Positions 46,402-54,420 of a stretch of DNA of 64,000 nucleotides are shown here, piece after piece. Every line of letters begins with the position of its first letter. Positions within the stretch are counted from its first letter, which is position 1. The stretch comes from Micromonospora sp. FIMYZ51. GTDB lineage: Bacteria; Actinomycetota; Actinomycetes; Mycobacteriales; Micromonosporaceae. The position numbers were made by a program, and so were the translations under genes. The stretch covers positions 5,638,501 through 5,702,500 of the forward strand of contig NZ_CP134706.1 of NCBI RefSeq assembly GCF_038246755.1. Direction: 5' to 3'. Below the pieces are notes generated by a model, which saw nothing but the letters and a program-made list of their open reading frames with translations, was not told where the DNA came from and ran no database searches.

Positions 46402-47730
46402 GTGTCCCTATGGGTTTCGTCAAGCGGGGACGGGGCTGGTCGGGCGGGGTTGGTAGGGGATCTTGTCGCGGAGCATGGCGTATAGGACGTCGCAGCGGCG
46501 TCGGGCGAGGCAGATGAGGGCGGCGTTGTGGCGTTTACCTTCGGCGCGTTTGCGGTCGTAGTAGGCGCGGCTGACGGGGTCTGCGAGGGATGCGAACGCG
46601 GCGAGGAAGAACGCGCGTTTGAGGTTCTTGTTGCCGCCTCGGGGTGGGTGCTCGCCGCGGATGCTGGTGCCGGAGCGTCGGGTGACGGGGGCGAGGCCGG
46701 CGTAGGCGGCGAGGTGGCCGGGGGTGGCGAAGGCGGTGCCGTCGCCGACTTCGAGCAGGATCCGGGCGGCGGTCCTGACGCCGATGCCGGGCATCGATGT
46801 CAGGACCGGGGCAAGAGGGTGTGCATCAAGCATCCTCTCGACCTGGTCGGCGACTTGGTCGCGTTGGTGTAGGACGTCGCGGAGGCTGTCGGCGAGACGG
46901 GGCAGGATCGTCTCGGCTGCTTGGGTGCCGGGGACGGTGACGGTCTGTTCGTCGAGGGCTGCCATGAGCTGTTCGATGAGCCGTTCACCCATGCGGGGTG
47001 CGTGGACGGCGGCGATCGAGAGTAGTTTGCGGCGACCGGCTTTGCGGAGTCCGGCCGGTCCGCCGCAGCGCGACAGCAACTCCAGCACGGCCTTGTGGTG
47101 CACCTTCGGGCCGAGAACCCGTTCCAGGGCGGGATGAATCTGGGTGAGTAGTCCCCGGATACGGTTCGACACGCGCGTGGCCTCGCCAGCGAGGTCGTCG
47201 TCGAAGCCGACGAGGACCTCCAACTCGGCCAGAGCCTCATCTCCGACGTCGACCCGCCGCAGCGTGTGCGGCAGGGTGCGGGCGGCATCAGCGATGACAT
47301 AGGCGTCGCGGGCGTCGGTCTTCGCGCTTCCGGGGTGCAGATCGGCGATCCGGCGCATCGCCAGGCCGGGCAGGTAGGCCACCTGATGACCGCATGCCCG
47401 AGCCACCGCGACCGGCAGGGCGCCGATCGAGGCGGGCTGGTCGACCACCACCAGCACCCGACCGTGGCCGGCGAGTTTGTCGAACAACTGCCTCAGCCGA
47501 GCCTCGGTGTTCGGCAACGGTGCGTCGTGCAGCCGCTTGCCGTCCGGCGCCAACCCGACCGCGTGATGATCACCCTTACCGACATCCAACCCGAGGTAGA
47601 CGCCGTATCCGCCGTGCACCACACCCGCCTCCACGCATCGTCCGTGGCCTCGGCCACAGGTCCAGGCGTCGGACTGCCGGCACCCACGTTACGAAGAGAC
47701 CAACCCCAAACAGGGCGGCCGTGTCCCTAT
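46402..47730 (-). mobile_element. IS110-family insertion sequence (proposed limits)
   Basis: The element encodes one transposase on the minus strand. Identical 10-bp sequences GTGTCCCTAT lie at 46402-46411 and 47721-47730, on either side of the transposase, and are the best visible boundary marks. IS110 elements usually lack terminal inverted repeats and make no or very short target duplications, and I see no inverted repeats here. The right limit is uncertain and could extend to about 47880. It inserted between the membrane-protein gene and plsC without disrupting either. Confidence 0.65.
46420..47634 (-). CDS. IS110 family transposase (DEDD/serine recombinase)
   Basis: A 404-residue transposase that appears intact. 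The N-terminal DEDD_Tnp_IS110 domain starts YLGLDVGKGDHHAVG (D17) and includes SAKTDARDAYVIAD. The C-terminal Transposase_20 domain has MPGIGVRTAARILLEVGD and AGLAPVTRRSGTSIRG, with the serine-containing motif proposed as the second catalytic part. These enzymes use an RNA encoded at the element end (bridge RNA) to choose donor and target. The start given is the most upstream GTG/ATG-type codon; the true start could be a few codons later (at YGVYLGLD). Confidence 0.93.
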   Translation of the reverse strand: MEAGVVHGGYGVYLGLDVGKGDHHAVGLAPDGKRLHDAPLPNTEARLRQLFDKLAGHGRVLVVVDQPASIGALPVAVARACGHQVAYLPGLAMRRIADLHPGSAKTDARDAYVIADAARTLPHTLRRVDVGDEALAELEVLVGFDDDLAGEATRVSNRIRGLLTQIHPALERVLGPKVHHKAVLELLSRCGGPAGLRKAGRRKLLSIAAVHAPRMGERLIEQLMAALDEQTVTVPGTQAAETILPRLADSLRDVLHQRDQVADQVERMLDAHPLAPVLTSMPGIGVRTAARILLEVGDGTAFATPGHLAAYAGLAPVTRRSGTSIRGEHPPRGGNKNLKRAFFLAAFASLADPVSRAYYDRKRAEGKRHNAALICLARRRCDVLYAMLRDKIPYQPRPTSPVPA

Positions 47731-47915
47731 CAGCGGTCCGCCGACGCCACCCGACCCGGCGACAACACCCCCCGGATCATGCCTACGACAGGGGCAGGAA
47801 GTCATACCGGGCCGGGCGACCGAGGAGTCCCCGGCTGGGGACGATCAAAAAGGTAACGGGGGACGGCATCGACGCCGAGGCCGGCCGGTGAGTGGATCAG
47901 CACCGGCCGAGCTGG
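47635..47915. other. non-coding 5' region of the IS110 element and flank
   Basis: 281 bp without a gene, upstream of the transposase. In the IS110 group a bridge RNA of about 150-200 nt is encoded on this side. GC-rich self-complementary stretches are present (for example GGCCTCGGCC near 47647 and GAGTCCCCGGCTGGGGAC near 47831), but I cannot identify guide loops by eye. The 10-bp boundary repeat is at 47721-47730. The rest, up to plsC, is probably host DNA. Confidence 0.5.
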
Positions 47916-48614
47916 TCAGCCGGCGGTCGCCTCGCCAGCGGTCGGCGACTGGCCGCGTGCCGGGGCGTACCGGGGGACGTACTCCTGACCCGTGAGCTTC
48001 TGGATCTCGGCCATCATCTCGTCGGTCATCTCGCGCAGCGACGTCCGGTCGTTGGGACGCCCGCTGAAGTCCAGCGGCTTACCGAACCGCACGGTGATCT
48101 TCCCGGTGAAGGGCCTCGGCACCCGCGCGCCGATCGGCTGCACCTTGTCCGTGCCGATCATGCCGACCGGGATGATCGGCACGCCCGCCGCGATGGCCAT
48201 CCGCACCGCGCCGGTGCGGCCCCGGTACAGCCGACCGTCCGGCGACCGGGTGCCCTCGGGATAGACGACCACCAGGTCGCCGCCCTTGAGCGCGGGGATG
48301 GCCGCGTCGAACGCGGAGAGCGCGGCCCGACCGCCCGCCCGCTCCACCGGAATCGCGCCGAGGCCGGTGAGCACGAACTTGGAGAAGCGCCCCTTGACGC
48401 CGGCACCCTTGAAGTACTCGGACTTGGCCCAGAAGGCCAGATGCCGCGGGACGACCGTGCCGAGGAACAATTCGTCCGCCACCGAGAGGTGGTTGCCGGC
48501 GAAGATCGCACCACCGGTCTGCGGGACGTGCTCCAGTCCCTCCACGGTCGGTCGGAACGCCAGCCGCAGCGCGGGCGCCACGGTGAACTTGCCGATGGTG
48601 TAGAGCAGCGGCAC
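47916..48614 (-). CDS. 1-acyl-sn-glycerol-3-phosphate acyltransferase (PlsC-like)
   Basis: A 232-residue membrane-associated acyltransferase of phospholipid synthesis. The catalytic motif N41-H-x4-D47 (NHLSVAD) and the later YPEGTRSPDG motif are intact. The GTG start gives a hydrophobic N-terminus. It follows ileS downstream on the same strand, with the copy 5 repeat between them. Confidence 0.92.
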   Translation of the reverse strand: MPLLYTIGKFTVAPALRLAFRPTVEGLEHVPQTGGAIFAGNHLSVADELFLGTVVPRHLAFWAKSEYFKGAGVKGRFSKFVLTGLGAIPVERAGGRAALSAFDAAIPALKGGDLVVVYPEGTRSPDGRLYRGRTGAVRMAIAAGVPIIPVGMIGTDKVQPIGARVPRPFTGKITVRFGKPLDFSGRPNDRTSLREMTDEMMAEIQKLTGQEYVPRYAPARGQSPTAGEATAG

Positions 48615-48735
48615 TGGTCCTCCGGCGGTGGGTGATGTGCGCAGTCGGGCGCTGACACCGTAGCGGACCCGCGCACACCGGCACGCGCGAGGTAGGCCGG
48701 TCCAATCCCTGGCTCGCGGAGTCGATCAAGACGGG

Positions 48736-48789
48736 TGTTAAGAAGGGCCCCTTTTACTACCTGAGGCGTTAACAAGGGGCCCTTCCTTT
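48736..48789 (-). repeat. dispersed intergenic repeat, copy 5
   Basis: Read on the minus strand, the halves are AAAGGAAGGGGCCCTTGTTAAC-like (48767-48789) and AAAAGGGGCCCTTCTTAACA-like (48736-48755), separated by GCCTCAGGTAGT. It fills the space between ileS (5 bp away) and plsC. ACACCCG follows the last TTA, as in copies 2 and 3. Confidence 0.9.
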
Positions 48790-48793
48790 CACC

Positions 48794-51700
48794 TCATATG
48801 CGGCGGACGGCGATGGTCACCGGCTCGCCGTCGCCGGCTTCACCGGCGAAACCGTCGATGCCCTCGGCGAAGTCGATGCTTTCCGCAAGCACCTCCCGGG
48901 CCACGAAGTCGGCGTACGCCGACACGGCGGCCCGCACCTGCTCGGCGGCCGAGACGGTCACCACGATCCGGTCGGAGATGTCCAGGTGGGCGTCCCGACG
49001 GGCCTGCTGCACCACCCGGACGACGTCCCGGGCCAGCCCTTCGGCGGCCAGCTCGGGGGTGACCGTGGTGTCCAGCACCACCACCCCTTCCCCGCCGGGC
49101 AGCGGCGCCGAGTGCTCGGCGTCGGCCGCGACCAGGCGCAGCTCGTACTCACCCTCGGCGAGGGTGACCCCGGCGGCGACCGGGGCACCGTCGTGCAGCT
49201 CCCACTCCCCCGCCTTGACCGCCTTGATCACCTGCTGCACCTGCTTGCCGACCCGGGGCCCGAGCGCCCGGGGCACCACCGTCAACACCTGCTGGGAGTA
49301 CGCCGCCACCTCGTCGGTGAACTCCACCTCCTTGACGTTGACCTCGTCGGCGACCAGGTCGGCGAAGGGACGCAGTTGCTCGGCGGCCGGGCTGGCCACG
49401 GTCAGCTTCGACAGCGGCAGCCGGACCCGCAGGCCCTTGGCCTTGCGCAGGGAGAGCGCCGCCGAGGCGACCGCGCGCACGTTGTCCATCGCGGCCACCA
49501 GCTCATGGTCGGCGGGGAACTCGTCGGCCGACGGCCAGTCGGTCAGGTGCACCGACCGCTCGCCGGTCAGTCCGCGCCAGATCTCCTCGGCGGTCAGCGG
49601 CATCAGCGGCGCCACCACCCGGCAGAGCGTCTCCAGCACCGTCGAGAGGGTGTCGAAGGCGTCGGTGTCGCCGCTCCAGAACCGGTCCCGCGAGCGACGC
49701 ACGTACCAGTTGGTCAGCGCGTCCAGGTAGGACCGGACGGTGGCGCAGGCACCGGAGATGTCGTACGCGTCCATCTGCGTGCCGACCGTCGACACCAGCT
49801 CGTTCGTCTTGGCCAGCAGGTACCGGTCGAGCAGGTGGGTGGAATCCACCCGCCGCCTGGCCTGGTACCCGTCGGCGTTGGCGTAGAGCGAGAAGAAGTA
49901 CCAGACGTTCCAGAGCGGCAGCAGCACCTGCCGGACGGCGTCCCGGATGCCCGCCTCGGTGACCGGCATGTCCCCGCCGCGCAGCACCGGCGAGGACATC
50001 AGCATCCAGCGCATCGCGTCCGAGCCGTACGAGTCGAAGACGTGGTAGACGTCCGGGTAGTTGCGCAGGCTCTTGGACATCTTGCGCCCGTCGGAGCCGA
50101 GCAGGATGCCGTGGCTGAGGCAGTTGCGGAACGCCGGCCGGTCGAACAGCGCGGTGGCCAGCACGTGCATGGTGTAGAACCAGCCGCGGGTCTGCCCGAT
50201 GTACTCGACGATGAAGTCGCCCGGGTAGTGGTGCTCGAACCAGTCGCGGTTCTCGAACGGGTAGTGCACCTGGGCGAACGGCATCGAGCCGGACTCGAAC
50301 CAGCAGTCCAGCACCTCCGGCACCCGACGCATCATCGACTTGCCGGTCGGGTCGTCCGGGTTGGGGCGGACCAGCTCGTCCACCGCCGGCCGGTGCAGGT
50401 CGGTCAGGCGTACGCCGAAGTCCCGCTCGATCTCGGCAAGCGAGCCGTACACGTCGATCCGGGGGTGGTTCGGGTCGTCGGAGCGCCACACCGGGATCGG
50501 CGACCCCCAGAACCGGTTCCGGCTGATCGACCAGTCCCGGGCGTTGGCCAGCCACTTGCCGAACGAGCCGTCCTTGATGTGCCCGGGGGTCCAGTTGATC
50601 TGCTGGTTGAGCTCGACCATCCGGTCCTTGAACTTGGTCACCGCGACGAACCAGGACGACACCGCCTTGTAGACCAGCGGGGTGTCGCAGCGCCAGCAGT
50701 GCGGGTACGCGTGGGTGTAGGTGTCCTGCTTGAGCACCACCCCCCGCTCCTTCAGTGTCCGGATCACCGGCTTGTTGACGTCGAAGACCTGCTCACCGAC
50801 GTACGGCGGGACCAGCGCGGTGAACCGGGTGTGGTCGTCCACGGTGACGATGGTCGGGATGCCGGCCGCGTTGCAGACGTTCTGGTCGTCCTCGCCGAAG
50901 GCCGGGGCCAGGTGCACGATCCCGGTGCCGTCCTCGGTGGTCACGAACTCCGCGCCGAGCACCTGGTACGCGTTCGGCCCGGCCTGCTCCATCAGGAAGT
51001 CGAAGAGCGGCGTGTACCGACGCCCCACCAGGTCGGCGCCGCGCACCACGCCGACCTGCGCGTACCCCTCCAGTTCCGGGGCGTACGCCGCCAGTCGCGC
51101 CGCGCCGACGAGGTGCCGTACGCCGTCGCGCTCCAGCACCGCGTACTCGATCTCCGGGCCGACGGCGAGCGCCAGGTTCGACGGCAGGGTCCACGGCGTG
51201 GTGGTCCAGACGCCCAGCCGCACCGGCCCACGGACCAGCTCCGGCGCGGACTCGTCGGGCGTCAGCTCGAACCACACCGACAGCGTCGGGTCCTGCCGGT
51301 CCCGGTAGACGTCGTCCATCCGGGTCTCGGTGTTCGACAGCGGCGTCTCGCACCGCCAGCAGTACGCCAGCACCCGGAAACCCTCGTAGACCAGCCCCTT
51401 GTCGTGCAGGGTCTTGAAGGCCCACATGACGCTTTCCATGTAGTCCAGGTCGAGGGTCTTGTAGTCGTTGGCGAAGTCGACCCAGCGGGCCTGCCGGGTG
51501 ACGTACCGCTCCCAGTCATGGGTGAACTCCAGCACCGAGCTGCGGCACGCCTCGTTGAACCGGGCCACGCCGAGGTCGAGGATCTCGGCCTTGCTGGTGA
51601 TGCCGAGCTGCTTCTCGGCCACCACCTCGGCGGGCAGGCCGTGGCAGTCCCAGCCGAAGCGCCGCTCCACCCGCCGGCCGCGCATGGTCTGGTAGCGCGG

Positions 51701-51982
51701 CACCACGTCCTTGACGTACCCGGTGAACAGGTGGCCGTAGTGCGGCAGCCCGTTGGCGAACGGCGGCCCGTCGTAGAAGACGTATTCGTTGTCGGCGGCT
51801 GCGCCGCCGGCAGCGGAGCCCGCCGCCGGCTCCGACTGCCGCCCGGAGGCCGGCCGGGCCTCCACCGATGCCTCGAAGGTCTTGTCGGCGGTCCAGTGCT
51901 CCAGCACCCGGCGCTCGACCGCGGGCAGGTCCGGGCTCGCCGGGACACCGGCGGCGCTCGGGTCGTGCAACGGATAGGCCAT
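48794..51982 (-). CDS. ileS: isoleucyl-tRNA synthetase, type 2 (eukaryote-like)
   Basis: Charges tRNA-Ile. The protein is 1062 residues, with HYGH at 81-84 ([13 protein letters not shown]) and KMSKS in [14 protein letters not shown] large editing domain and a C-terminal anticodon region are present. The HYGH form and the overall length fit the type 2 group, which is generally insensitive to mupirocin (family knowledge). Residues 45-66 are an Ala/Gly/Ser-rich insertion before the conserved core. A T-box lies immediately upstream and its Shine-Dalgarno sequence is part of that structure. Confidence 0.96.
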   Translation of the reverse strand: MAYPLHDPSAAGVPASPDLPAVERRVLEHWTADKTFEASVEARPASGRQSEPAAGSAAGGAAADNEYVFYDGPPFANGLPHYGHLFTGYVKDVVPRYQTMRGRRVERRFGWDCHGLPAEVVAEKQLGITSKAEILDLGVARFNEACRSSVLEFTHDWERYVTRQARWVDFANDYKTLDLDYMESVMWAFKTLHDKGLVYEGFRVLAYCWRCETPLSNTETRMDDVYRDRQDPTLSVWFELTPDESAPELVRGPVRLGVWTTTPWTLPSNLALAVGPEIEYAVLERDGVRHLVGAARLAAYAPELEGYAQVGVVRGADLVGRRYTPLFDFLMEQAGPNAYQVLGAEFVTTEDGTGIVHLAPAFGEDDQNVCNAAGIPTIVTVDDHTRFTALVPPYVGEQVFDVNKPVIRTLKERGVVLKQDTYTHAYPHCWRCDTPLVYKAVSSWFVAVTKFKDRMVELNQQINWTPGHIKDGSFGKWLANARDWSISRNRFWGSPIPVWRSDDPNHPRIDVYGSLAEIERDFGVRLTDLHRPAVDELVRPNPDDPTGKSMMRRVPEVLDCWFESGSMPFAQVHYPFENRDWFEHHYPGDFIVEYIGQTRGWFYTMHVLATALFDRPAFRNCLSHGILLGSDGRKMSKSLRNYPDVYHVFDSYGSDAMRWMLMSSPVLRGGDMPVTEAGIRDAVRQVLLPLWNVWYFFSLYANADGYQARRRVDSTHLLDRYLLAKTNELVSTVGTQMDAYDISGACATVRSYLDALTNWYVRRSRDRFWSGDTDAFDTLSTVLETLCRVVAPLMPLTAEEIWRGLTGERSVHLTDWPSADEFPADHELVAAMDNVRAVASAALSLRKAKGLRVRLPLSKLTVASPAAEQLRPFADLVADEVNVKEVEFTDEVAAYSQQVLTVVPRALGPRVGKQVQQVIKAVKAGEWELHDGAPVAAGVTLAEGEYELRLVAADAEHSAPLPGGEGVVVLDTTVTPELAAEGLARDVVRVVQQARRDAHLDISDRIVVTVSAAEQVRAAVSAYADFVAREVLAESIDFAEGIDGFAGEAGDGEPVTIAVRRI

Positions 51983-51989
51983 CGCCTGT

Positions 51990-52215
51990 CGCTCTCCTCG
52001 CTGACGCTCACTGTCGTGTGGGTCTGCGAGGACGAGCCTTCCGGTACGCCGTCGCCAGCGCCCCGGGCCCGCGGTACCACCCCGCTTGACGGTCAGGATC
52101 GACCGCCCGCTCGTTGGCCGGCTGTAACGGGCCGGACCCGTCCGGTTCTACTGGGCCGGTCACCCGGCCGTTCTTCCGGAAGCTCCCCGGTGATAGCCGG
52201 ATCGTCGCCACTTAC
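51990..52215 (-). promoter_or_regulatory. translational T-box riboswitch of ileS
   Basis: On the minus strand, a short stem I region carries CTATCACCGGGGAGC with an ATC (isoleucine) specifier at 52192-52194. Further on is the T-box GGGTGGTACCGCGG at about 52065-52080. Between the T-box and the ATG, TCCTCGC (about 52026-52032) can pair with GCGAGGA (about 51995-52001), which contains the Shine-Dalgarno sequence. This is the layout of actinobacterial T-boxes: uncharged tRNA-Ile stabilises the antisequestrator and frees the ribosome site. There is no terminator-like U-run. Confidence 0.92.
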
Positions 52216-52430
52216 CTGCCGCCAATACTACCCACCCGACCGGGCCCGCCACCTCCGGATATACCCCGCCCCGCCGCTCCCCGCGAGCTTGCACTTCCGG
52301 TCGTCGGTACCGCGGCCCACTGACCGCTCCGGCCATTGACCGCTCCGGCCTACCGGCCGGGCATGACCATCGACGGCAGTCCCGGTGACCGCTGCCGCAA
52401 CGACACATGACCGGCGTCACAGGCCGGTTC

Positions 52431-52458
52431 CGTCACGCCGCGGCACCGCCGAGACGTC
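52431..52458 (+). promoter_or_regulatory. putative ECF41-type promoter
   Basis: CGTCACG, a 17-bp spacer and CGTC, 33 bp before the start of the COE gene. It matches, with two changes in the -35 part, the ECF41 promoter consensus as I recall it (TGTCACA-N16/17-CGTC). The location in front of the COE–sigma operon fits autoregulation by the sigma factor. Confidence 0.6.
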
Positions 52459-52491
52459 GGGTCGGTGACACACCTACTCAAGGAGGTCGTC

Positions 52492-52932
52492 ATGCAGCGG
52501 ATGAACGTGGCCGAAGTGGCACCGGAGGCGTTCCAGAGCGTCCTGGGGCTGGAGAAGTACGTCCGAGCCAACGTGGACCACACGGTGCTGGAGTTGATCA
52601 AGCTGCGCGCGTCGATGCTTAACGGCTGCGCGTACTGCGTCGACATGCACAGCCGGGAGGCAGCGGGCGCCGGAGAGTCACACCGACGGCTGTTCGCGGT
52701 GGCCGCCTGGCGTGAGGCGCCCTTCTTCGACGAGCGGGAACGGGCCGCGCTGGCGCTCACCGACGCGGTGACCCGGCTCGGCGAACACGGCGTGCCGGAC
52801 GACGTCTGGGACGCCGCCGCGAAGGTCTGGCCGGAGAAGGCCCTCGCCGACCTGGTCCTCGCGATTGCCACAATCAACGTGTGGAACCGGATCGCGGTGA
52901 CCTTCCGCAACGAACTGCCGGCGGACGTCTGA
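52492..52932 (+). CDS. carboxymuconolactone decarboxylase/AhpD-like protein (COE partner of ECF41)
   Basis: A 146-residue AhpD-fold protein with the redox-type motif C46-A-Y-C49 and H53 (NGCAYCVDMHS). Such proteins act as peroxidases or related oxidoreductases. In many genomes this gene is paired with an ECF41 sigma factor, as here. The ATG follows AAGGAGGTC at ideal spacing. The sigma gene overlaps or abuts its 3' end, so the two are one operon. Confidence 0.92.
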   Translation: MQRMNVAEVAPEAFQSVLGLEKYVRANVDHTVLELIKLRASMLNGCAYCVDMHSREAAGAGESHRRLFAVAAWREAPFFDERERAALALTDAVTRLGEHGVPDDVWDAAAKVWPEKALADLVLAIATINVWNRIAVTFRNELPADV

Positions 52933-53807
52933 GTCCGGTCGACGCGGCGGATGCGGCCGGTGCGCTCGACGCGCACCGGCCCATGCTGCTCGGGCTGGCC
53001 TACCGGTTGCTCGGCAGCCGGTACGACGCCGAGGACGTCCTCCAGGAGGCGTACCTGCGCTGGGTACGCGTCGACCGGGCCGCGGTGACCGAGCCGCGCC
53101 GGTACCTGTCCCGGGTGGTCACCCACCTGGCCATGGACCGGCTACGCGCCCGGCAGTCCGCCCGGGAGGCGTACGTCGGGCCGTGGCTGCCGGAGCCGGT
53201 GCCGACCACACCCTCGCCGTTCGGTCCGCTGGAACGCGTCGAGCTGCGCGACTCGCTCTCCACCGCGTTGCTGCACCTGCTGGAGCGGCTCACCCCGCCG
53301 GAGCGCGCGGTCTACGTCCTGCACACCGCGTTCGAGCTGCCGTACGCCGAGATCGGCGAGTTGCTGGACCGGTCCGCCGAGGACTGTCGGCAGCTGCACC
53401 ACCGGGCAACCGCCCGGATCGGTCGCGACAAGCGCCGGTTCACCGCCGACCGGGCGGAGCAGGAACGGCTGCTGGACGCGTTCATCGTCGCCGCCAACGA
53501 CGGTGACCTGACGGCGCTGACCAAGCTGGTGGCCGCCGACGCGACCGCGTGGAGCGACGGCGGCGGCCGGGTCCGGGCGGCCCGCAACCCGGTGACCGGC
53601 GCGGACCGGGTCGCCCGGTTCCTGCTGGGCATCCGGGACAAGGGCTGGCCGTTCACGGTGCACCGCACGGAACTCAACGGCCAGCCGGCCGCCGTGGTGG
53701 TCAGCGCGGCCGGCGCCCGGTACGCGATCACCCTCGGGGCCGCCGACGGACGGATCACCGACGTGTTCCTGGTGGCCAACCCGGACAAACTGACCTGGGC
53801 GGCCTGA
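52881..53807 (+). CDS. ECF41-family RNA polymerase sigma factor (SigJ-like)
   Basis: An extracytoplasmic-function sigma factor with a C-terminal regulatory extension. Region 2 (MLLGLAYRLLGSRYDAEDVLQEAYLRWV) and region 4 (LTPPERAVYVLHTAFELPYAEIGELL) are clear. The linker WLPEP, the DGGG motif and the C-terminal NPDKL (300-304) identify the ECF41 group, in which a SnoaL-like domain controls activity in place of an anti-sigma factor. The start is uncertain. The only canonical upstream start is the GTG at 52881 inside the COE gene. A CTG at 52929 forming CTGA with the COE stop is possible, and ATG 52983 would remove the beginning of region 2. Confidence 0.9.
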   Translation: MEPDRGDLPQRTAGGRLSPVDAADAAGALDAHRPMLLGLAYRLLGSRYDAEDVLQEAYLRWVRVDRAAVTEPRRYLSRVVTHLAMDRLRARQSAREAYVGPWLPEPVPTTPSPFGPLERVELRDSLSTALLHLLERLTPPERAVYVLHTAFELPYAEIGELLDRSAEDCRQLHHRATARIGRDKRRFTADRAEQERLLDAFIVAANDGDLTALTKLVAADATAWSDGGGRVRAARNPVTGADRVARFLLGIRDKGWPFTVHRTELNGQPAAVVVSAAGARYAITLGAADGRITDVFLVANPDKLTWAA

Positions 53808-53851
53808 TCTCGGGGCCGACGGCGTCCGCCAGACCGGATCAGCCGACGGCG

Positions 53852-54277
53852 TCAGCCCAGGTCGGGGAACCAGAGTGCGATCTCGCGCTTGGCGCTGTCG
53901 GCCGAGTCGGAGGCGTGCACCAGGTTTTCCCGGTTGGAGAGGGCAAGGTCGCCCCGGATGGTGCCGGCGACGGCCTTGCGCCCGTCGGTCGCCCCGATCA
54001 GGCCGCGTACCACGTCGATCACCTGGTCGCCGGAGAGCACCAGCGCGACCAGCGGACCGCTGGTCATGAAGGTCTTCAGCGGCGGGTAGAAGGGCTTCTC
54101 CACGTGCTCGCAGTAGTGCGCGTCGGCGAGCGCGGCATCCATCGTGCGGGACACCATCGCGTCGATCCGCAGCCCCTTGCGCTCGAAGCGGGAGATGATC
54201 TCGCCGACCAACCCACGGCGTACCGCGTCGGGCTTGATCAGTACGAGCGTGCGCTCGTCCGGGCTGCTGGTGGACAC
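53852..54277 (-). CDS. ndk: nucleoside diphosphate kinase
   Basis: Transfers the gamma-phosphate among nucleoside tri- and diphosphates. The phospho-histidine is H121 in NLVHASDS, and the N-terminal TLVLIKPDAVRRGLVGEI is diagnostic. The length of 141 residues is normal. The GTG at 54277 follows GAGGAGG; the longer frame is rejected. It lies convergent with the ECF41 gene and divergent from the VOC fusion gene. Confidence 0.97.
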   Translation of the reverse strand: MSTSSPDERTLVLIKPDAVRRGLVGEIISRFERKGLRIDAMVSRTMDAALADAHYCEHVEKPFYPPLKTFMTSGPLVALVLSGDQVIDVVRGLIGATDGRKAVAGTIRGDLALSNRENLVHASDSADSAKREIALWFPDLG

Positions 54278-54420
54278 GCTGGGTTCCTCCTCGAAGCGGA
54301 AGCCGGTCGGGCTGGGTACGGTCAGCCTAGCGACCCGATCGCGGTGCCGGCGCGCTGGTCGGTCCTTCCCCCGGCCCCCGATCCGGCCTAGCCTGGCCCT
54401 GACCACCCGGGAGGTCCACT

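Noticed and set aside
48986..52339. Open frame of over 1100 codons on the plus strand opposite ileS and its T-box
   Set aside because: Runs through a conserved riboswitch and a clear synthetase gene; composition is shadow-like.
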